This document shows positions 43,747 to 52,669 of a stretch of DNA of 64,000 nucleotides, piece by piece. The notes beneath the pieces are model-generated. The model was given only the letters and a program-made list of their open reading frames with translations. It ran no database searches and had not been told where the DNA came from. Positions within the stretch are counted from its first letter, which is position 1. Each line of letters begins with the position of its first letter. Source of the stretch: Paracoccus indicus (GTDB taxonomy: Bacteria; Pseudomonadota; Alphaproteobacteria; Rhodobacterales; Rhodobacteraceae). A program made the position numbers and the translations under genes. Location of the stretch: positions 186,001-250,000 of the forward strand of contig NZ_PYWA01000005.1 of NCBI RefSeq assembly GCF_003056335.1. The letters run 5' to 3'.

Positions 43747-45333
43747 TCAGTTTTTCCCGATCAGCTCGCCGGCCAATGCGGCATCGATCAGCTTGCGGGT
43801 TTCGTCGATGCCGTACAGCGCGATGAAACCACCGAAGCGCGGCCCCTGATCGGCGCCCAGCAGCACCTGATACAGCGCCGAGAACCATGTCCGCAGCGGC
43901 TCGAACCCGTGTTCCTTGCCGATGGCGAAGACCATGGATTGCAGGGCCTCGGGGTCGGCAGGCTGATCCCATGCGGCAAGACGACCGGCCAGATCCTCCA
44001 TCGCGCGACGCTCGACCTCGGTCGGGTCGCGGAAGGTCCGCGTGGGTGCCACGAAGTCGTTGAAGTAGCGCAGCGCAAAGCCCGCCGCCGCATCCAGACC
44101 CGGATGGGTTTCGGGCGTGGCCTCGGGGGCATAGCGCTGGATGAAGCCCCACAGCCCCTCCTTGCCGGTCTGACCGGCGACGGATGCCAGGTTCAGCAGC
44201 ATCTGGAACGGCACGACCATGTCGGACGCCGGAACATCGCCGCCGTGAATGTGCCAGACGGGGTTCGCCAACTGCTGTTCGGGCGTCTGGTCCGGATAGG
44301 CGCGCAGCTGCTGGTGATATTCGTCGACAGCCTTGGGGATGACGTCGAAATACATCCGCTTGGCCGTCTTGGGCTTCAGATACATGAAGTAGGACAGGCT
44401 CTCGGTCGAGGCATAGGTCAGCCATTCGTCGATCGACAGCCCGTTGCCCTTGGACTTGCTGATCTTCTGCCCGTCCTGATCCAGGAACAGCTCATAGGTG
44501 AAATGCTCGGGCTTGCGGCCGCCCAGGATCTCGCAGATCTTGTCATAGATCGGGGTGTTGGTGCTGTGATCCTTGCCGTACATCTCGAAGTCGACGTCCA
44601 ACGCCGCCCAACGGGCACCGAAATCGGGCTTCCACTGCAGCTTCACCTGTCCGCCGGTGACGGGCAGCGTCAGCTCTTCGCCGTCCTCGTCGTCGAAGGT
44701 GATGGTGCCGGCCCTGGCGTCGACATGCTTGATCGGCACATAGAGGACACGCCCCGTCTTGGGGCTGATCGGCAGGAAGCAGCTATAGCTCTGCTGGCGT
44801 TCCTCGCGCAGGCTGGCCAGCATGACCTCCATGATCTGGTCGTATTTCTCGGCGGCACGCAGCAGCGTCTCGTCGAACTTGCCGGACTTGTAGTAATCGG
44901 TGGCGCTGATGAATTCGTATTCGAAGCCGAAGGTGTCCAGGAAGCGGCGCAGCATGGCGTTGTTGTGATCGCCGAAGCTGTCGAACTTGCCGAAGGGATC
45001 GGGCACCGATGTCAGGGGCATCTGCAGGCTTTCGCGCAGCTTCTCCTGATCGGGGACATTCTCGGGGACCTTCCGCATCCCGTCCATGTCGTCAGAAAAG
45101 CAGACGAGGCGCGTGGGAATGTCGCTGATCAGCTCGAAGGCGCGGCGGATCATCGTCGTGCGCGCGACCTCGCCGAAGGTGCCGATATGGGGCAAGCCCG
45201 AGGGACCATAGCCCGTCTCGAACAGCACATAGCCCTTTTCCGGGGGCGCCTTCTCATAGCGTTTGAGCACCCGGCGCGCCTCTTCGAACGGCCAGGCCTT
45301 CGATTGCATTGCGGCTTCGCGCAAGGTGGTCAT
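43747..45333 (-). CDS. lysK: Class I lysyl-tRNA synthetase
   Basis: Charges tRNA-Lys with the archaeal-type class I enzyme, which is usual in alphaproteobacteria and spirochaetes but rare in other bacteria. It has 528 residues. The HIGH-type motif is [10 protein letters not shown] (46-55) and the KMSKS-type motif KISKSKGN, near residue 294. [12 protein letters not shown] is another family block. The gene is monocistronic with its own terminator and diverges from a TerB-like gene. Confidence 0.96.
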   Translation of the reverse strand: MTTLREAAMQSKAWPFEEARRVLKRYEKAPPEKGYVLFETGYGPSGLPHIGTFGEVARTTMIRRAFELISDIPTRLVCFSDDMDGMRKVPENVPDQEKLRESLQMPLTSVPDPFGKFDSFGDHNNAMLRRFLDTFGFEYEFISATDYYKSGKFDETLLRAAEKYDQIMEVMLASLREERQQSYSCFLPISPKTGRVLYVPIKHVDARAGTITFDDEDGEELTLPVTGGQVKLQWKPDFGARWAALDVDFEMYGKDHSTNTPIYDKICEILGGRKPEHFTYELFLDQDGQKISKSKGNGLSIDEWLTYASTESLSYFMYLKPKTAKRMYFDVIPKAVDEYHQQLRAYPDQTPEQQLANPVWHIHGGDVPASDMVVPFQMLLNLASVAGQTGKEGLWGFIQRYAPEATPETHPGLDAAAGFALRYFNDFVAPTRTFRDPTEVERRAMEDLAGRLAAWDQPADPEALQSMVFAIGKEHGFEPLRTWFSALYQVLLGADQGPRFGGFIALYGIDETRKLIDAALAGELIGKN

Positions 45334-45420
45334 GTCATCTTCTCCTGCTAGGGTCCGGAACGCTTATTGAATGCGCGCGGCATCGTCAATAATCTGCGCC
45401 CGACCCAACCGGAGATCACC

Positions 45421-45843
45421 ATGACCATCGACCTGCCTTCCCTGTCGCCCTGTGACGCGCTTGTCGCGGTGATGGTGGCCGTTTCGGCTTCGGACAGCAC
45501 GATCCGCACGTCCGAGCTGGTGGCGATCCAGCGCATGGTCGATCATGCGCCGGTCTTCGCATCCTATGACGACGACCGCATCCGCGCGGTCAGCCAGACC
45601 GTGATGACCTTGTTCGACGAGGAAGATGGGCTGGACGCGATGTTCGGCCTGATCCGCGACGCCCTGCCCGAGAAACTGTACGAGACCGCCTATGCGCTGG
45701 CCTGCGACGTGGGTGCGGCCGACGGGCGGCTCTACGACGGCGAGATCGTCATGCTGGCCGAGATCCGCGACCAGCTGAACATTTCGCGGCTGCATGCCGC
45801 CGCGATCGAGCTGTCGGCGCGGGTCCGTCACATCACCCTGTGA
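45421..45843 (+). CDS. TerB-family protein
   Basis: A 140-residue helical protein with the TerB-like acidic pattern (ALACDVGAADGRLYDGEIVMLAEI). TerB-like domains bind metal through such Asp/Glu residues and are associated with membrane stress and tellurite systems, but this one stands alone. The start at 45421 (MTIDLPSL) follows CCGGAG. The 3' end overlaps the convergent PBP4 gene by 16 bases. It is the second TerB-like domain in this window. Confidence 0.75.
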   Translation: MTIDLPSLSPCDALVAVMVAVSASDSTIRTSELVAIQRMVDHAPVFASYDDDRIRAVSQTVMTLFDEEDGLDAMFGLIRDALPEKLYETAYALACDVGAADGRLYDGEIVMLAEIRDQLNISRLHAAAIELSARVRHITL

Positions 45844-47240
45844 CCCCCAAGCCGTCCGACAAAAGCGCCGATCAGGTCGCGCTGCAGTGACTTGGCCGCA
45901 TGGGTCCAGGTGCTGACCCCGGCGGGCAGCTCCTGCCCCTTGCTGGCATCCCGACGCGGCGGATCGGTGCAGAAGATTGCAAAGCTGCCCTGCTGCCCGT
46001 CGGGGGTGGTGACATAGCCCGCCAGGTTCGACACGAAGTTCAACGTGCCGGTCTTGGCCGCGACCCGATGGCGGATCGTGGCGTCGCGCCCCAGATCCGC
46101 CGCCAGCGGATCGGATTTCAACAGCGGCTGCAGGTTCAGATCGCGCCCCGGCCCGTTCAGAACCCGTACCATCCCGAAGGCCGAGACCAGGCTGTCCGAC
46201 GACAGCCCCGAATGATCCGCCAGCCGCATCCCGCGCCCGATGTTGCCCAGCCACGCGCGCATGGCCTCGGCCGATGCAGCCAGATCGGGGGCGCCGCTGG
46301 CGTGCAGGCCGATCGTCTCGGCGGTCAGATTGGTGGAATACTTCAGCATGTCGCGGATGATGACATCCAGCGTCGGGCTGTCGTGCGATGCCACGACCTG
46401 CCCGTCAGGCAGCTGGTCGATGACCTCGGGGGTGGGCAGAACGACGCCCTGCGCCCGGCAGAGGGTCTGGAAGACGTCGCCTGCATAAAGCTCGGGCAGC
46501 CGCACGGGCAACCAACGGCTGCCGTTGCGCCCCAAGGCCGCGCGCGACACTGTCCAATATTCGCGGTCATCGTCGTGACGATAGCTGAACAGATCGGACT
46601 GCGCTGCGGGCGCCGCCGTGACGGTATAGGCGCGCGGAGAATGCCTGGCGGCCCGCGCCTCCATCTGCAGCTGATAGTCGACGCCGACCCGCCGCCATCC
46701 CAGATGCACCCGGTTGAAGTTCAGCATCATCCCCGAGACCGAGGGGTTGTAGGACAGGTAATCCGCCTGCTGATCCGTGATTTGCGGCAACTGTGGCAGC
46801 GCGCCGCCCCAAACGGCAAAGCGTGTCGGACGATCCATCCCCGATCCCGCCACCTGCTTGGCCAGCATCGCCAAGTCGTCCGTCGTCAGGACCGGATCGC
46901 CGCCTCCCGCTAGGATCAGCATATCGCCCGACCGGATGACCCGCGTCCGGAAGCGGTGGGAAGGCCCAAGGCGGTCCAGCGCGAACAGCGCCGTCAGCAC
47001 CTTCATCGTGCTGGCAGGCGCGACAGGCAGGGCGGCGCGGCCTAGCGACAGCGCCTCGCCCCGGGCATCGGTCAGCGCATAGCCCACCTGTCCGGGCAAC
47101 CCCGAGCGGGCGATCAGATCGCGGGGATCGGGCGCGGGCCGCAGGGGCGGCCGTTGATCCAGCCCCTGCCCCATCGCGCCCCCCGAGATCAATCCGGCGG
47201 CAAGTCCCGAGGCCAAGAACCCCCGGCGAGAGAAAGTCAT
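45828..47240 (-). CDS. dacB: D-alanyl-D-alanine carboxypeptidase/endopeptidase (PBP4 class)
   Basis: Class C low-molecular-weight penicillin-binding protein of 470 residues. The N-terminus [10 protein letters not shown] is a twin-arginine-type signal, so export may be through Tat, which is uncommon for this family. Motifs are S77-T-M-K80, Y-S-T-N in KYSTNLTAE, and KTGTLN near the C-terminus. The start at 47240 overlaps the nadD stop as ATGA. The long open frame upstream is antisense-type extension. Predicted role is peptidoglycan cross-link hydrolysis in the periplasm. Confidence 0.9.
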   Translation of the reverse strand: MTFSRRGFLASGLAAGLISGGAMGQGLDQRPPLRPAPDPRDLIARSGLPGQVGYALTDARGEALSLGRAALPVAPASTMKVLTALFALDRLGPSHRFRTRVIRSGDMLILAGGGDPVLTTDDLAMLAKQVAGSGMDRPTRFAVWGGALPQLPQITDQQADYLSYNPSVSGMMLNFNRVHLGWRRVGVDYQLQMEARAARHSPRAYTVTAAPAAQSDLFSYRHDDDREYWTVSRAALGRNGSRWLPVRLPELYAGDVFQTLCRAQGVVLPTPEVIDQLPDGQVVASHDSPTLDVIIRDMLKYSTNLTAETIGLHASGAPDLAASAEAMRAWLGNIGRGMRLADHSGLSSDSLVSAFGMVRVLNGPGRDLNLQPLLKSDPLAADLGRDATIRHRVAAKTGTLNFVSNLAGYVTTPDGQQGSFAIFCTDPPRRDASKGQELPAGVSTWTHAAKSLQRDLIGAFVGRLGGHRVM

Positions 47241-47833
47241 GATGCATCCTTCCGGCGAATCGCGGTCGAGGACAGCCCCGACATCGGCAGGTTCAGAAAG
47301 GCCCACGCGGGGGCCTGCGCGCGGGCGATCTGCGCCGCACGGAATTCGGGGAATTGATGGGACTGCAAGACGCGGGCCGCAACAGATCGCCGCGCCGCAA
47401 GCCGGCTGCCGGGTCGCGCCATGACGGCCATCGGCACGGTCTGCGCGATCTGCCGCCAGCGGTCCCAATGGTGGAACTGAACCAGATTGTCCGACCCCAT
47501 CAGCCAGACGAAGCGCACCCCCGGATAATGCAAGACCAAGGCCTGCAACGTATCGGCCGTCTTGCGCAGCCCAAGCCGCGCTTCGATATCGGTAATGATG
47601 ATGCGGGGGTCATGGGTCAGCTGCCGGGCGGTCCGTATGCGCTGCTGGATAGGCGAGGGCCCGCGGGTCTTCAACGGATTGCCGGGGCTGACTAGCCACC
47701 AGACGCGATCCAGCCCAAGGCGGCGCAGGGCGACCTTGCTGATCAGGACGTGGCCGGCATGAGCAGGGTCGAAGGACCCGCCCAGCAGGCCGATCGTCTG
47801 TCCGGGCAATGCGATGGGAAAACCGGTTCTCAT
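47237..47833 (-). CDS. nadD: Nicotinate-nucleotide adenylyltransferase
   Basis: Adenylates nicotinate mononucleotide in NAD synthesis. It has 198 residues. [12 protein letters not shown] is the nucleotidyltransferase (T/H)xGH block, and the C-terminal LSSTAIRRK is the ISSTxIR-type motif. The preceding [17 protein letters not shown] block is diagnostic for NadD. It is the upstream partner of dacB by ATGA overlap. The usual neighbours rsfS and rlmH are not adjacent. Confidence 0.95.
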   Translation of the reverse strand: MRTGFPIALPGQTIGLLGGSFDPAHAGHVLISKVALRRLGLDRVWWLVSPGNPLKTRGPSPIQQRIRTARQLTHDPRIIITDIEARLGLRKTADTLQALVLHYPGVRFVWLMGSDNLVQFHHWDRWRQIAQTVPMAVMARPGSRLAARRSVAARVLQSHQFPEFRAAQIARAQAPAWAFLNLPMSGLSSTAIRRKDAS

Positions 47834-47883
47834 GGCGACCGCTTAGCCGATCGCATCGGCCAAGCCAACGCCCTGATGAGTCT

Positions 47884-47914
47884 GCGGATGCCCCGCCGGT
47901 CAGGGGGCATCCGC
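47884..47914 (-). terminator. Hairpin after the 5'-nucleotidase gene
   Basis: GCGGATGCCCC and GGGGCATCCGC form a perfect 11-bp stem with a nine-base loop, immediately downstream of the stop at 47922. The T run is missing, so it may act by another route. Confidence 0.6.
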
Positions 47915-47921
47915 GTCAGGG

Positions 47922-49523
47922 TTATTTCACGACGATACGGCCATCGGTATAGGGCTCGTATCCGCCATCCTGCGCGCCAAGGTAATCGGCCACGACCTCG
48001 GCCAGATCGGGTCCGAAGTCATAGGCGTTCTGCCCCTTCTGTGCAAAGGTCGCATAGCCGTCGCCGCCACCGCGCATATAGTTGTTGGTCGTGACGCCAT
48101 AGGTCGCAGCGGCATCGATGGGGGCCCATTCACCGTCCGCCTGCACCATCACATCGCTGATGCGCGCACCGACCTCGGCTGCCGGATCGACGGTATATTT
48201 CAGCCCCGAGACCTGCGCAAAGCGACCGGCCATTTCCTCGTATTGGCTGGCACCGTTCTCCAACGCCTCGACGATGTCGGCCCCGGTCAGCTGAAAGGTG
48301 GCCAGCGTGTTCTGGAAGGGAAGGACGGTATAGACCTCGCCCATGGTCACCTCGCCCTCGTCGATCGAGGCACGCAGGCCGCCGCCGTTCTGGATGGCGA
48401 TGATGACGCCTTGATCCTTGACGCGGTCCAGCATGGCATCGGCCACCAGGTTGCCCATCTCGCATTCGCGGACGCGGCAAACCTCGCGGTTGCCTTCGAT
48501 GGTGCCGGTGCTGGAGGCGACGATCTTCTCACGCAGTTCGGCGATGGGCTTCGCCATCTCCGCGACGCGGGCGGCGATGGCTTCATCCTCGGGGACGGTG
48601 TTGTCCAGCAGGATGGGCGCACCTTCGGCCTTGGTCAGCTTGCCCGCATCGTCGAAGGTCAGCTTCAGATGGCCAAGGTACTTGCTGTAGGCATAGGCCT
48701 GCACGACCGGCACCTGCACGCCGTCCGCCCCGTCGATCATGGTCGGATAGGCGCCCATCGCCCCCTCCATATCGCCCAGCAACGTGTGCGAGTGACCGCC
48801 GACGACCGCATCCAGCCCGGGCACGGCGGCTGCAAGCTCCTGATCGCGCAGATAGCCGACATGGGTCAGGGCGATGATCTTGTCTACGCCCTCATCGGTC
48901 AGCTCCTGCACCGCCGCCTTCAGCCCTTCCACCTCATCCTGGAAGATCACGTCGGGACCGGGCGAGGATGTCTCGACCGTATCCGTCGCCAGCGCCGAGA
49001 CGATGCCGATCTTCTGATCGCCGACCTCAAGCACGGTATGCTTGCCGACCTTTCCCGACAGCACCTTGGATTGCGAAACATCCAGATTGCTGGAGATCAC
49101 GGGGAATTCGACGCCATCGGTCAGCACCGCCAGCCCTTCGGGACCGTCGTCGAATTCGTGGTTGCCCACAGCCATCACATCATAGCCGATGGCCGTCATG
49201 AACTCGACGACATCCTTGCCCTTGTAGGTCGAATAGAACAGCGACCCCTGGTACTGGTCACCCGCATCCAGAACGACCACATTGCCGCCATCCGCGGTGA
49301 TCTGATCGCGCAATTCATTGATCTTGGTCGCGATCCGCGCCACGCCGCCAAAGCATTCGCCGGCCTCCAGCGTTTCGGTATCGCAGGTGCTGTCGTACTT
49401 GTTGACCGGCTCGATCCGGCTGTGGACATCGTTGGTGTGAAGGATGTCCAACACCATCTCGGCATTGGCGGTCCCGGCAAACAGCGCAAGTGCCGAGGCG
49501 GCAGCAAGAAGACGACGTGTCAT
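47922..49523 (-). CDS. Periplasmic 5'-nucleotidase/metallophosphoesterase (UshA-like)
   Basis: A 533-residue secreted enzyme. The signal peptide ends near ALFAGTANA (residue 21). The dinuclear metal site has LHTNDVHSR and GNHEFDDG, followed by GGHSHT. The C-terminal substrate domain contains IQNGGGLRASI and NYMRGGGDGY, typical of 5'-nucleotidase C-terminal domains. It probably dephosphorylates nucleotides outside the cytoplasm for salvage or phosphate supply. Four cysteines in the region near STCDTETLEAGEC and VCRVREC may form disulfides. Confidence 0.9.
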   Translation of the reverse strand: MTRRLLAAASALALFAGTANAEMVLDILHTNDVHSRIEPVNKYDSTCDTETLEAGECFGGVARIATKINELRDQITADGGNVVVLDAGDQYQGSLFYSTYKGKDVVEFMTAIGYDVMAVGNHEFDDGPEGLAVLTDGVEFPVISSNLDVSQSKVLSGKVGKHTVLEVGDQKIGIVSALATDTVETSSPGPDVIFQDEVEGLKAAVQELTDEGVDKIIALTHVGYLRDQELAAAVPGLDAVVGGHSHTLLGDMEGAMGAYPTMIDGADGVQVPVVQAYAYSKYLGHLKLTFDDAGKLTKAEGAPILLDNTVPEDEAIAARVAEMAKPIAELREKIVASSTGTIEGNREVCRVRECEMGNLVADAMLDRVKDQGVIIAIQNGGGLRASIDEGEVTMGEVYTVLPFQNTLATFQLTGADIVEALENGASQYEEMAGRFAQVSGLKYTVDPAAEVGARISDVMVQADGEWAPIDAAATYGVTTNNYMRGGGDGYATFAQKGQNAYDFGPDLAEVVADYLGAQDGGYEPYTDGRIVVK

Positions 49524-49554
49524 GCATGATTCCCTTTGTGGCCCAATATGGCGG

Positions 49555-49573
49555 CAGCGCCAGATTGGCGCTG
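49555..49573. promoter_or_regulatory. Dyad between the 5'-nucleotidase and DUF952-pyrD genes
   Basis: CAGCGCCA-GAT-TGGCGCTG is a perfect eight-base inverted repeat with a three-base centre in the shared divergent control region, 32 bases before the nucleotidase start. It could be an operator or a small hairpin. Confidence 0.35.
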
Positions 49574-49661
49574 TGGATCATGCACGTCAAACTTTCCCGC
49601 GCGGCACAGACGGCCAAGATCGCATCTTGACCCGGTGCCTGTCGGAACGGCAAATACGCCC

Positions 49662-49997
49662 ATGCTGATATACAAGGTTTTCCGCGCGCCCGAATGGGCC
49701 CAGATGCAACGCGACGGCCAGACGGCCGGTGCGCCCGTCGATCTTGCCGACGGCTATATCCATTTTTCCACCGCCGCGCAGTTGCGCGTGACGCTGGCCA
49801 AGCATTTCGGGGGGGGAAGCGATCTGACCCTGTTGGCCTGCGATCCGCAGGCCTTCGGGGATGATCTGCGGTGGGAACCGTCGCGCGGCGGCGATCTGTT
49901 CCCGCACCTCTACCGCGAACTTCGGCAGACGGATGTGCTCTGGGCCCGCGCCATCGAAGGCACCAGTGACAATCAAAACATCGGGGATCTGGAATGA
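49662..49997 (+). CDS. DUF952 family protein
   Basis: A 111-residue protein with the DUF952 core ([30 protein letters not shown]). The domain resembles an ADP-ribosyltransferase-like fold in structure-based classifications, but its function is unknown. The start at 49662 removes a non-gene-like upstream stretch. Its stop overlaps the pyrD start as ATGA; the pair DUF952-pyrD recurs in Rhodobacterales, so a role tied to pyrimidine or NAD-like chemistry is possible. Confidence 0.85.
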   Translation: MLIYKVFRAPEWAQMQRDGQTAGAPVDLADGYIHFSTAAQLRVTLAKHFGGGSDLTLLACDPQAFGDDLRWEPSRGGDLFPHLYRELRQTDVLWARAIEGTSDNQNIGDLE

Positions 49998-51052
49998 GCG
50001 TGATCGAAAAGCTGGGTCTTGCAGCCCTGCATCGCATGGACCCGGAGACCGCCCATGACCTGTCGATCAAGGCGCTGGCCGCGGGTGTTGCGCCCTTGCA
50101 CGGGGGGCCTGTCACATCCGATCGCCTGCGCGTGCAGCTTGCCGGGATGGATCTGCCGAACCCCATCGGTCTGGCAGCAGGATACGACAAGAACGGTCGC
50201 GCCATCGCTCCGCTGATGAAATCGGGCTTCGGCTTCATCGAGATCGGCGCCGCAACGCCGAAACCGCAGCCCGGCAACCCCAGGCCGCGCCTGTTCCGGC
50301 TGACCGACCAGCAAGCCATCATCAACCGTTTCGGCTTTAACAACGAAGGGGCCGAGGTGATCGGCAGGCGTCTTGCCGCCCGTCCCACTGGCATTCCCGT
50401 CGGATTGAACCTTGGCGCGAACAAGGACAGCGACGATCGGGCCGAGGATTTTGCCAAGGTGGTGCGCACCGCAGGTGCGTCCGCCGATTTCGTGACGGTC
50501 AATGTCTCCTCTCCCAACACTGAACGCCTGCGCGATCTTCAAGGCGCCGATGCCTTGGCGGCCCTGCTGGACCGCGTGCTGATCGCGCGGAGTGGACTTG
50601 GGAAACGCCTGCCGGTTTTCCTCAAGATTGCCCCGGACCTGTCGGACGATGAAATCCGCCAGATCGCCTCGGTCGCGCGGAATGCCGGGCTGGACGGTAT
50701 CATCGCGACCAACACGACACTGACCCGCGACGGCATCACCGGACCTCATGCGTCAGAGGCCGGTGGGCTTTCCGGGCGCCCGTTGTTTGCAAAATCGACC
50801 CGCGTTCTGGCCCTGTTGCACAAAGCAACCAAAGGAACGATCCCCCTGATCGGCGTCGGCGGCGTCGCCACTTTGGATGACGTGTGGCAAAAGCTTCGCG
50901 CAGGTGCATCGGCGGTGCAGGTCTATTCGGCCATGATCTATCAGGGCCTGTCGATCGCGCCGCGGCTGGCGGAAGGTCTAGATGACCTGCTTGCGCAACA
51001 CGGCATGACCTTGCCCGAAGTCTGCGGCAGCGGTGTCGACGATTGGACCTGA
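49994..51052 (+). CDS. pyrD: Dihydroorotate dehydrogenase (quinone), class 2
   Basis: Oxidises dihydroorotate to orotate with quinone as acceptor, at the inner membrane. It has 352 residues. The N-terminal amphipathic helix ([19 protein letters not shown]) is the class 2 quinone-binding extension. FMN and substrate blocks are [36 protein letters not shown] and NVSSPNT with the catalytic Ser. It is coupled to DUF952 and converges on cysE with no bases between the stops. Confidence 0.97.
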   Translation: MSVIEKLGLAALHRMDPETAHDLSIKALAAGVAPLHGGPVTSDRLRVQLAGMDLPNPIGLAAGYDKNGRAIAPLMKSGFGFIEIGAATPKPQPGNPRPRLFRLTDQQAIINRFGFNNEGAEVIGRRLAARPTGIPVGLNLGANKDSDDRAEDFAKVVRTAGASADFVTVNVSSPNTERLRDLQGADALAALLDRVLIARSGLGKRLPVFLKIAPDLSDDEIRQIASVARNAGLDGIIATNTTLTRDGITGPHASEAGGLSGRPLFAKSTRVLALLHKATKGTIPLIGVGGVATLDDVWQKLRAGASAVQVYSAMIYQGLSIAPRLAEGLDDLLAQHGMTLPEVCGSGVDDWT

Positions 51053-51880
51053 TCAGCCGAAGTCCTGCGCCCCGAGCAACTGGTTCATGCTGTGTGAAGG
51101 TTCGGAACACCCTGCGTCACCGATAACGCGCGCAGGCACGCCCGCCACGGTCTTGCATGGGGGAACCTCGTGCAGAACCACGGACCCCGCGGCAATGCGC
51201 GAATGATGCCCGATGCGGATGTTGCCCAGAACCTTGGCACCCGCCCCGATCAACACACCATCGCCAATCTTGGGATGACGGTCGCCGTCTTCCTTGCCTG
51301 TGCCACCAAGTGTCACCGAATGCAGCATCGAAACGTCATTGCCGACCGTCGCCGTTTCACCGATAACGATGGAGTGGGCGTGGTCGATCATCACTCCGGT
51401 CCCGATCCTGGCCTGCGGATGGATATCGACGCCAAAGCACTCCGAGCATCGCATTTGCACGAAATACGCCATGTCGGCGCGATTATTCGAATAAAGCCAA
51501 TGGGCCATTCGATAGGCCTGCAAGGCTTGGAAGCCCTTGAAGAACAGCACCGGCTGCAACAGGCGATGCGTTGCCGGATCACGGTCATAGACGGCCATCA
51601 GATCTGCCCGCGCCGCATCGCCCAGTTCGGGCGCCTCGGAATAGGCCTGATCGGCGATTTCGCGCAATATTTGCTCGCTCATTTCGCCCGAGGCAAGCTT
51701 TAGCGAGAACCGATAGGCCAGCGCCGCTTCCAGGTTCGGATGGTGCAGCAGACCGGCGTGGATAAGCGATCCCAGCAAAGGCTCGTTGGCGACCGCTGCG
51801 CGGGCTTCGTCGCGCAATTGCGCCCAGATGGCGTCACGGTCCATCGTGACTGGGATCTTTTCTGCATGCAGCATGTTCAT
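51053..51880 (-). CDS. cysE: Serine O-acetyltransferase
   Basis: Makes O-acetylserine from serine and acetyl-CoA, the entry to cysteine synthesis. It has 275 residues: an N-terminal helical SATase domain, then a left-handed beta-helix of hexapeptide repeats (DHAHSIVIGETATVGNDVS, GDGVLIGAGAKVLGNIRIG). The C-terminus reads AQDFG, lacking the terminal Ile that normally docks into the CysK active site to form cysteine synthase. In that respect this copy may be uncoupled from CysK. Confidence 0.93.
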   Translation of the reverse strand: MNMLHAEKIPVTMDRDAIWAQLRDEARAAVANEPLLGSLIHAGLLHHPNLEAALAYRFSLKLASGEMSEQILREIADQAYSEAPELGDAARADLMAVYDRDPATHRLLQPVLFFKGFQALQAYRMAHWLYSNNRADMAYFVQMRCSECFGVDIHPQARIGTGVMIDHAHSIVIGETATVGNDVSMLHSVTLGGTGKEDGDRHPKIGDGVLIGAGAKVLGNIRIGHHSRIAAGSVVLHEVPPCKTVAGVPARVIGDAGCSEPSHSMNQLLGAQDFG

Positions 51881-51958
51881 ATCGGGCCCGCCGGATCTCT
51901 TGTCATCCAGTCATAAACCAGAATTGCGACAGGGAAAAGCCGGGCGGGCCCCAAGACA

Positions 51959-52669
51959 TTACACTGGCAGGCGCAACTCCCACCAGTGAACCGCCAGCTT
52001 GATCCGTCCGCCGGTAAAGCTGCCACCCTCGGCCGAGATCAGAAGCGGCTCGGGTTGGTAATAGGTCATAGGGCTGCCAAGCATGCCGCGCGCCCACGAC
52101 CCGGCATCTTTACCCAACCCCTGCCCGAACCGGTTGGCGGCCCCGTTGGTGCCAAGGCGCCAACTGGTCAGACTGCCGGTGATCGGTTGAACAACCCGCG
52201 CCACCGCACCGGTGACCATCGCTCCGGATGGGATAAAGACGTCCGTGATCAATTGCGATCCGGGCAGAAGGTCCACCTGGGCCTCGGACAGGCCCGCCAC
52301 CAACCCCGAGCCGAACGCGCCCAGGTTCTGCGCCCCCGCAACCCAGACCGTGCCGTCGAAGATCGCCACGGCACCCCGATCCGCGACGAAGGCCTGCATG
52401 CCGCGTGCGGCATCGACGAAGACCCACCCCCCGTTCGCGGCGATGGCGATCTGTCCCGCATGACCTGCCCAATCACCCTGAGGCTGCGCGGGTACCGCCC
52501 AGCACTGACCGTCGATCGCAACCTCGGGCGGGTTTGTGAGAGAGATGCTTTGCAGGACCATGTTCACCATGCCGTCAAGGCGCATCAGCGCCTCATTGAC
52601 GGTCACATGTTTCTGGGCCTGCGCAGGTTGCAGCAAGGGCATCTGAAGGCGCGTGGTGTCATTGGACAT
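51959..52669 (-). CDS. DUF2793 protein, GTA g15.1-like
   Basis: A 236-residue protein. The N-terminal QMPLLQPAQAQKHVTVNEAL and the W-A-V-P-A block are the DUF2793 signature seen at the end of Rhodobacterales GTA clusters and in related prophages. The C-terminal half is beta-rich with a carbohydrate-binding look (LISAEGGSFTGGRIKLAVHWWELRLPV, listed here by region near residues 210-236). Its start overlaps the end of the baseplate gene by 11 bases, so it is the last gene of the same transcript. The role in the particle is uncertain; a fibre or accessory baseplate component is plausible. Confidence 0.8.
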   Translation of the reverse strand: MSNDTTRLQMPLLQPAQAQKHVTVNEALMRLDGMVNMVLQSISLTNPPEVAIDGQCWAVPAQPQGDWAGHAGQIAIAANGGWVFVDAARGMQAFVADRGAVAIFDGTVWVAGAQNLGAFGSGLVAGLSEAQVDLLPGSQLITDVFIPSGAMVTGAVARVVQPITGSLTSWRLGTNGAANRFGQGLGKDAGSWARGMLGSPMTYYQPEPLLISAEGGSFTGGRIKLAVHWWELRLPV

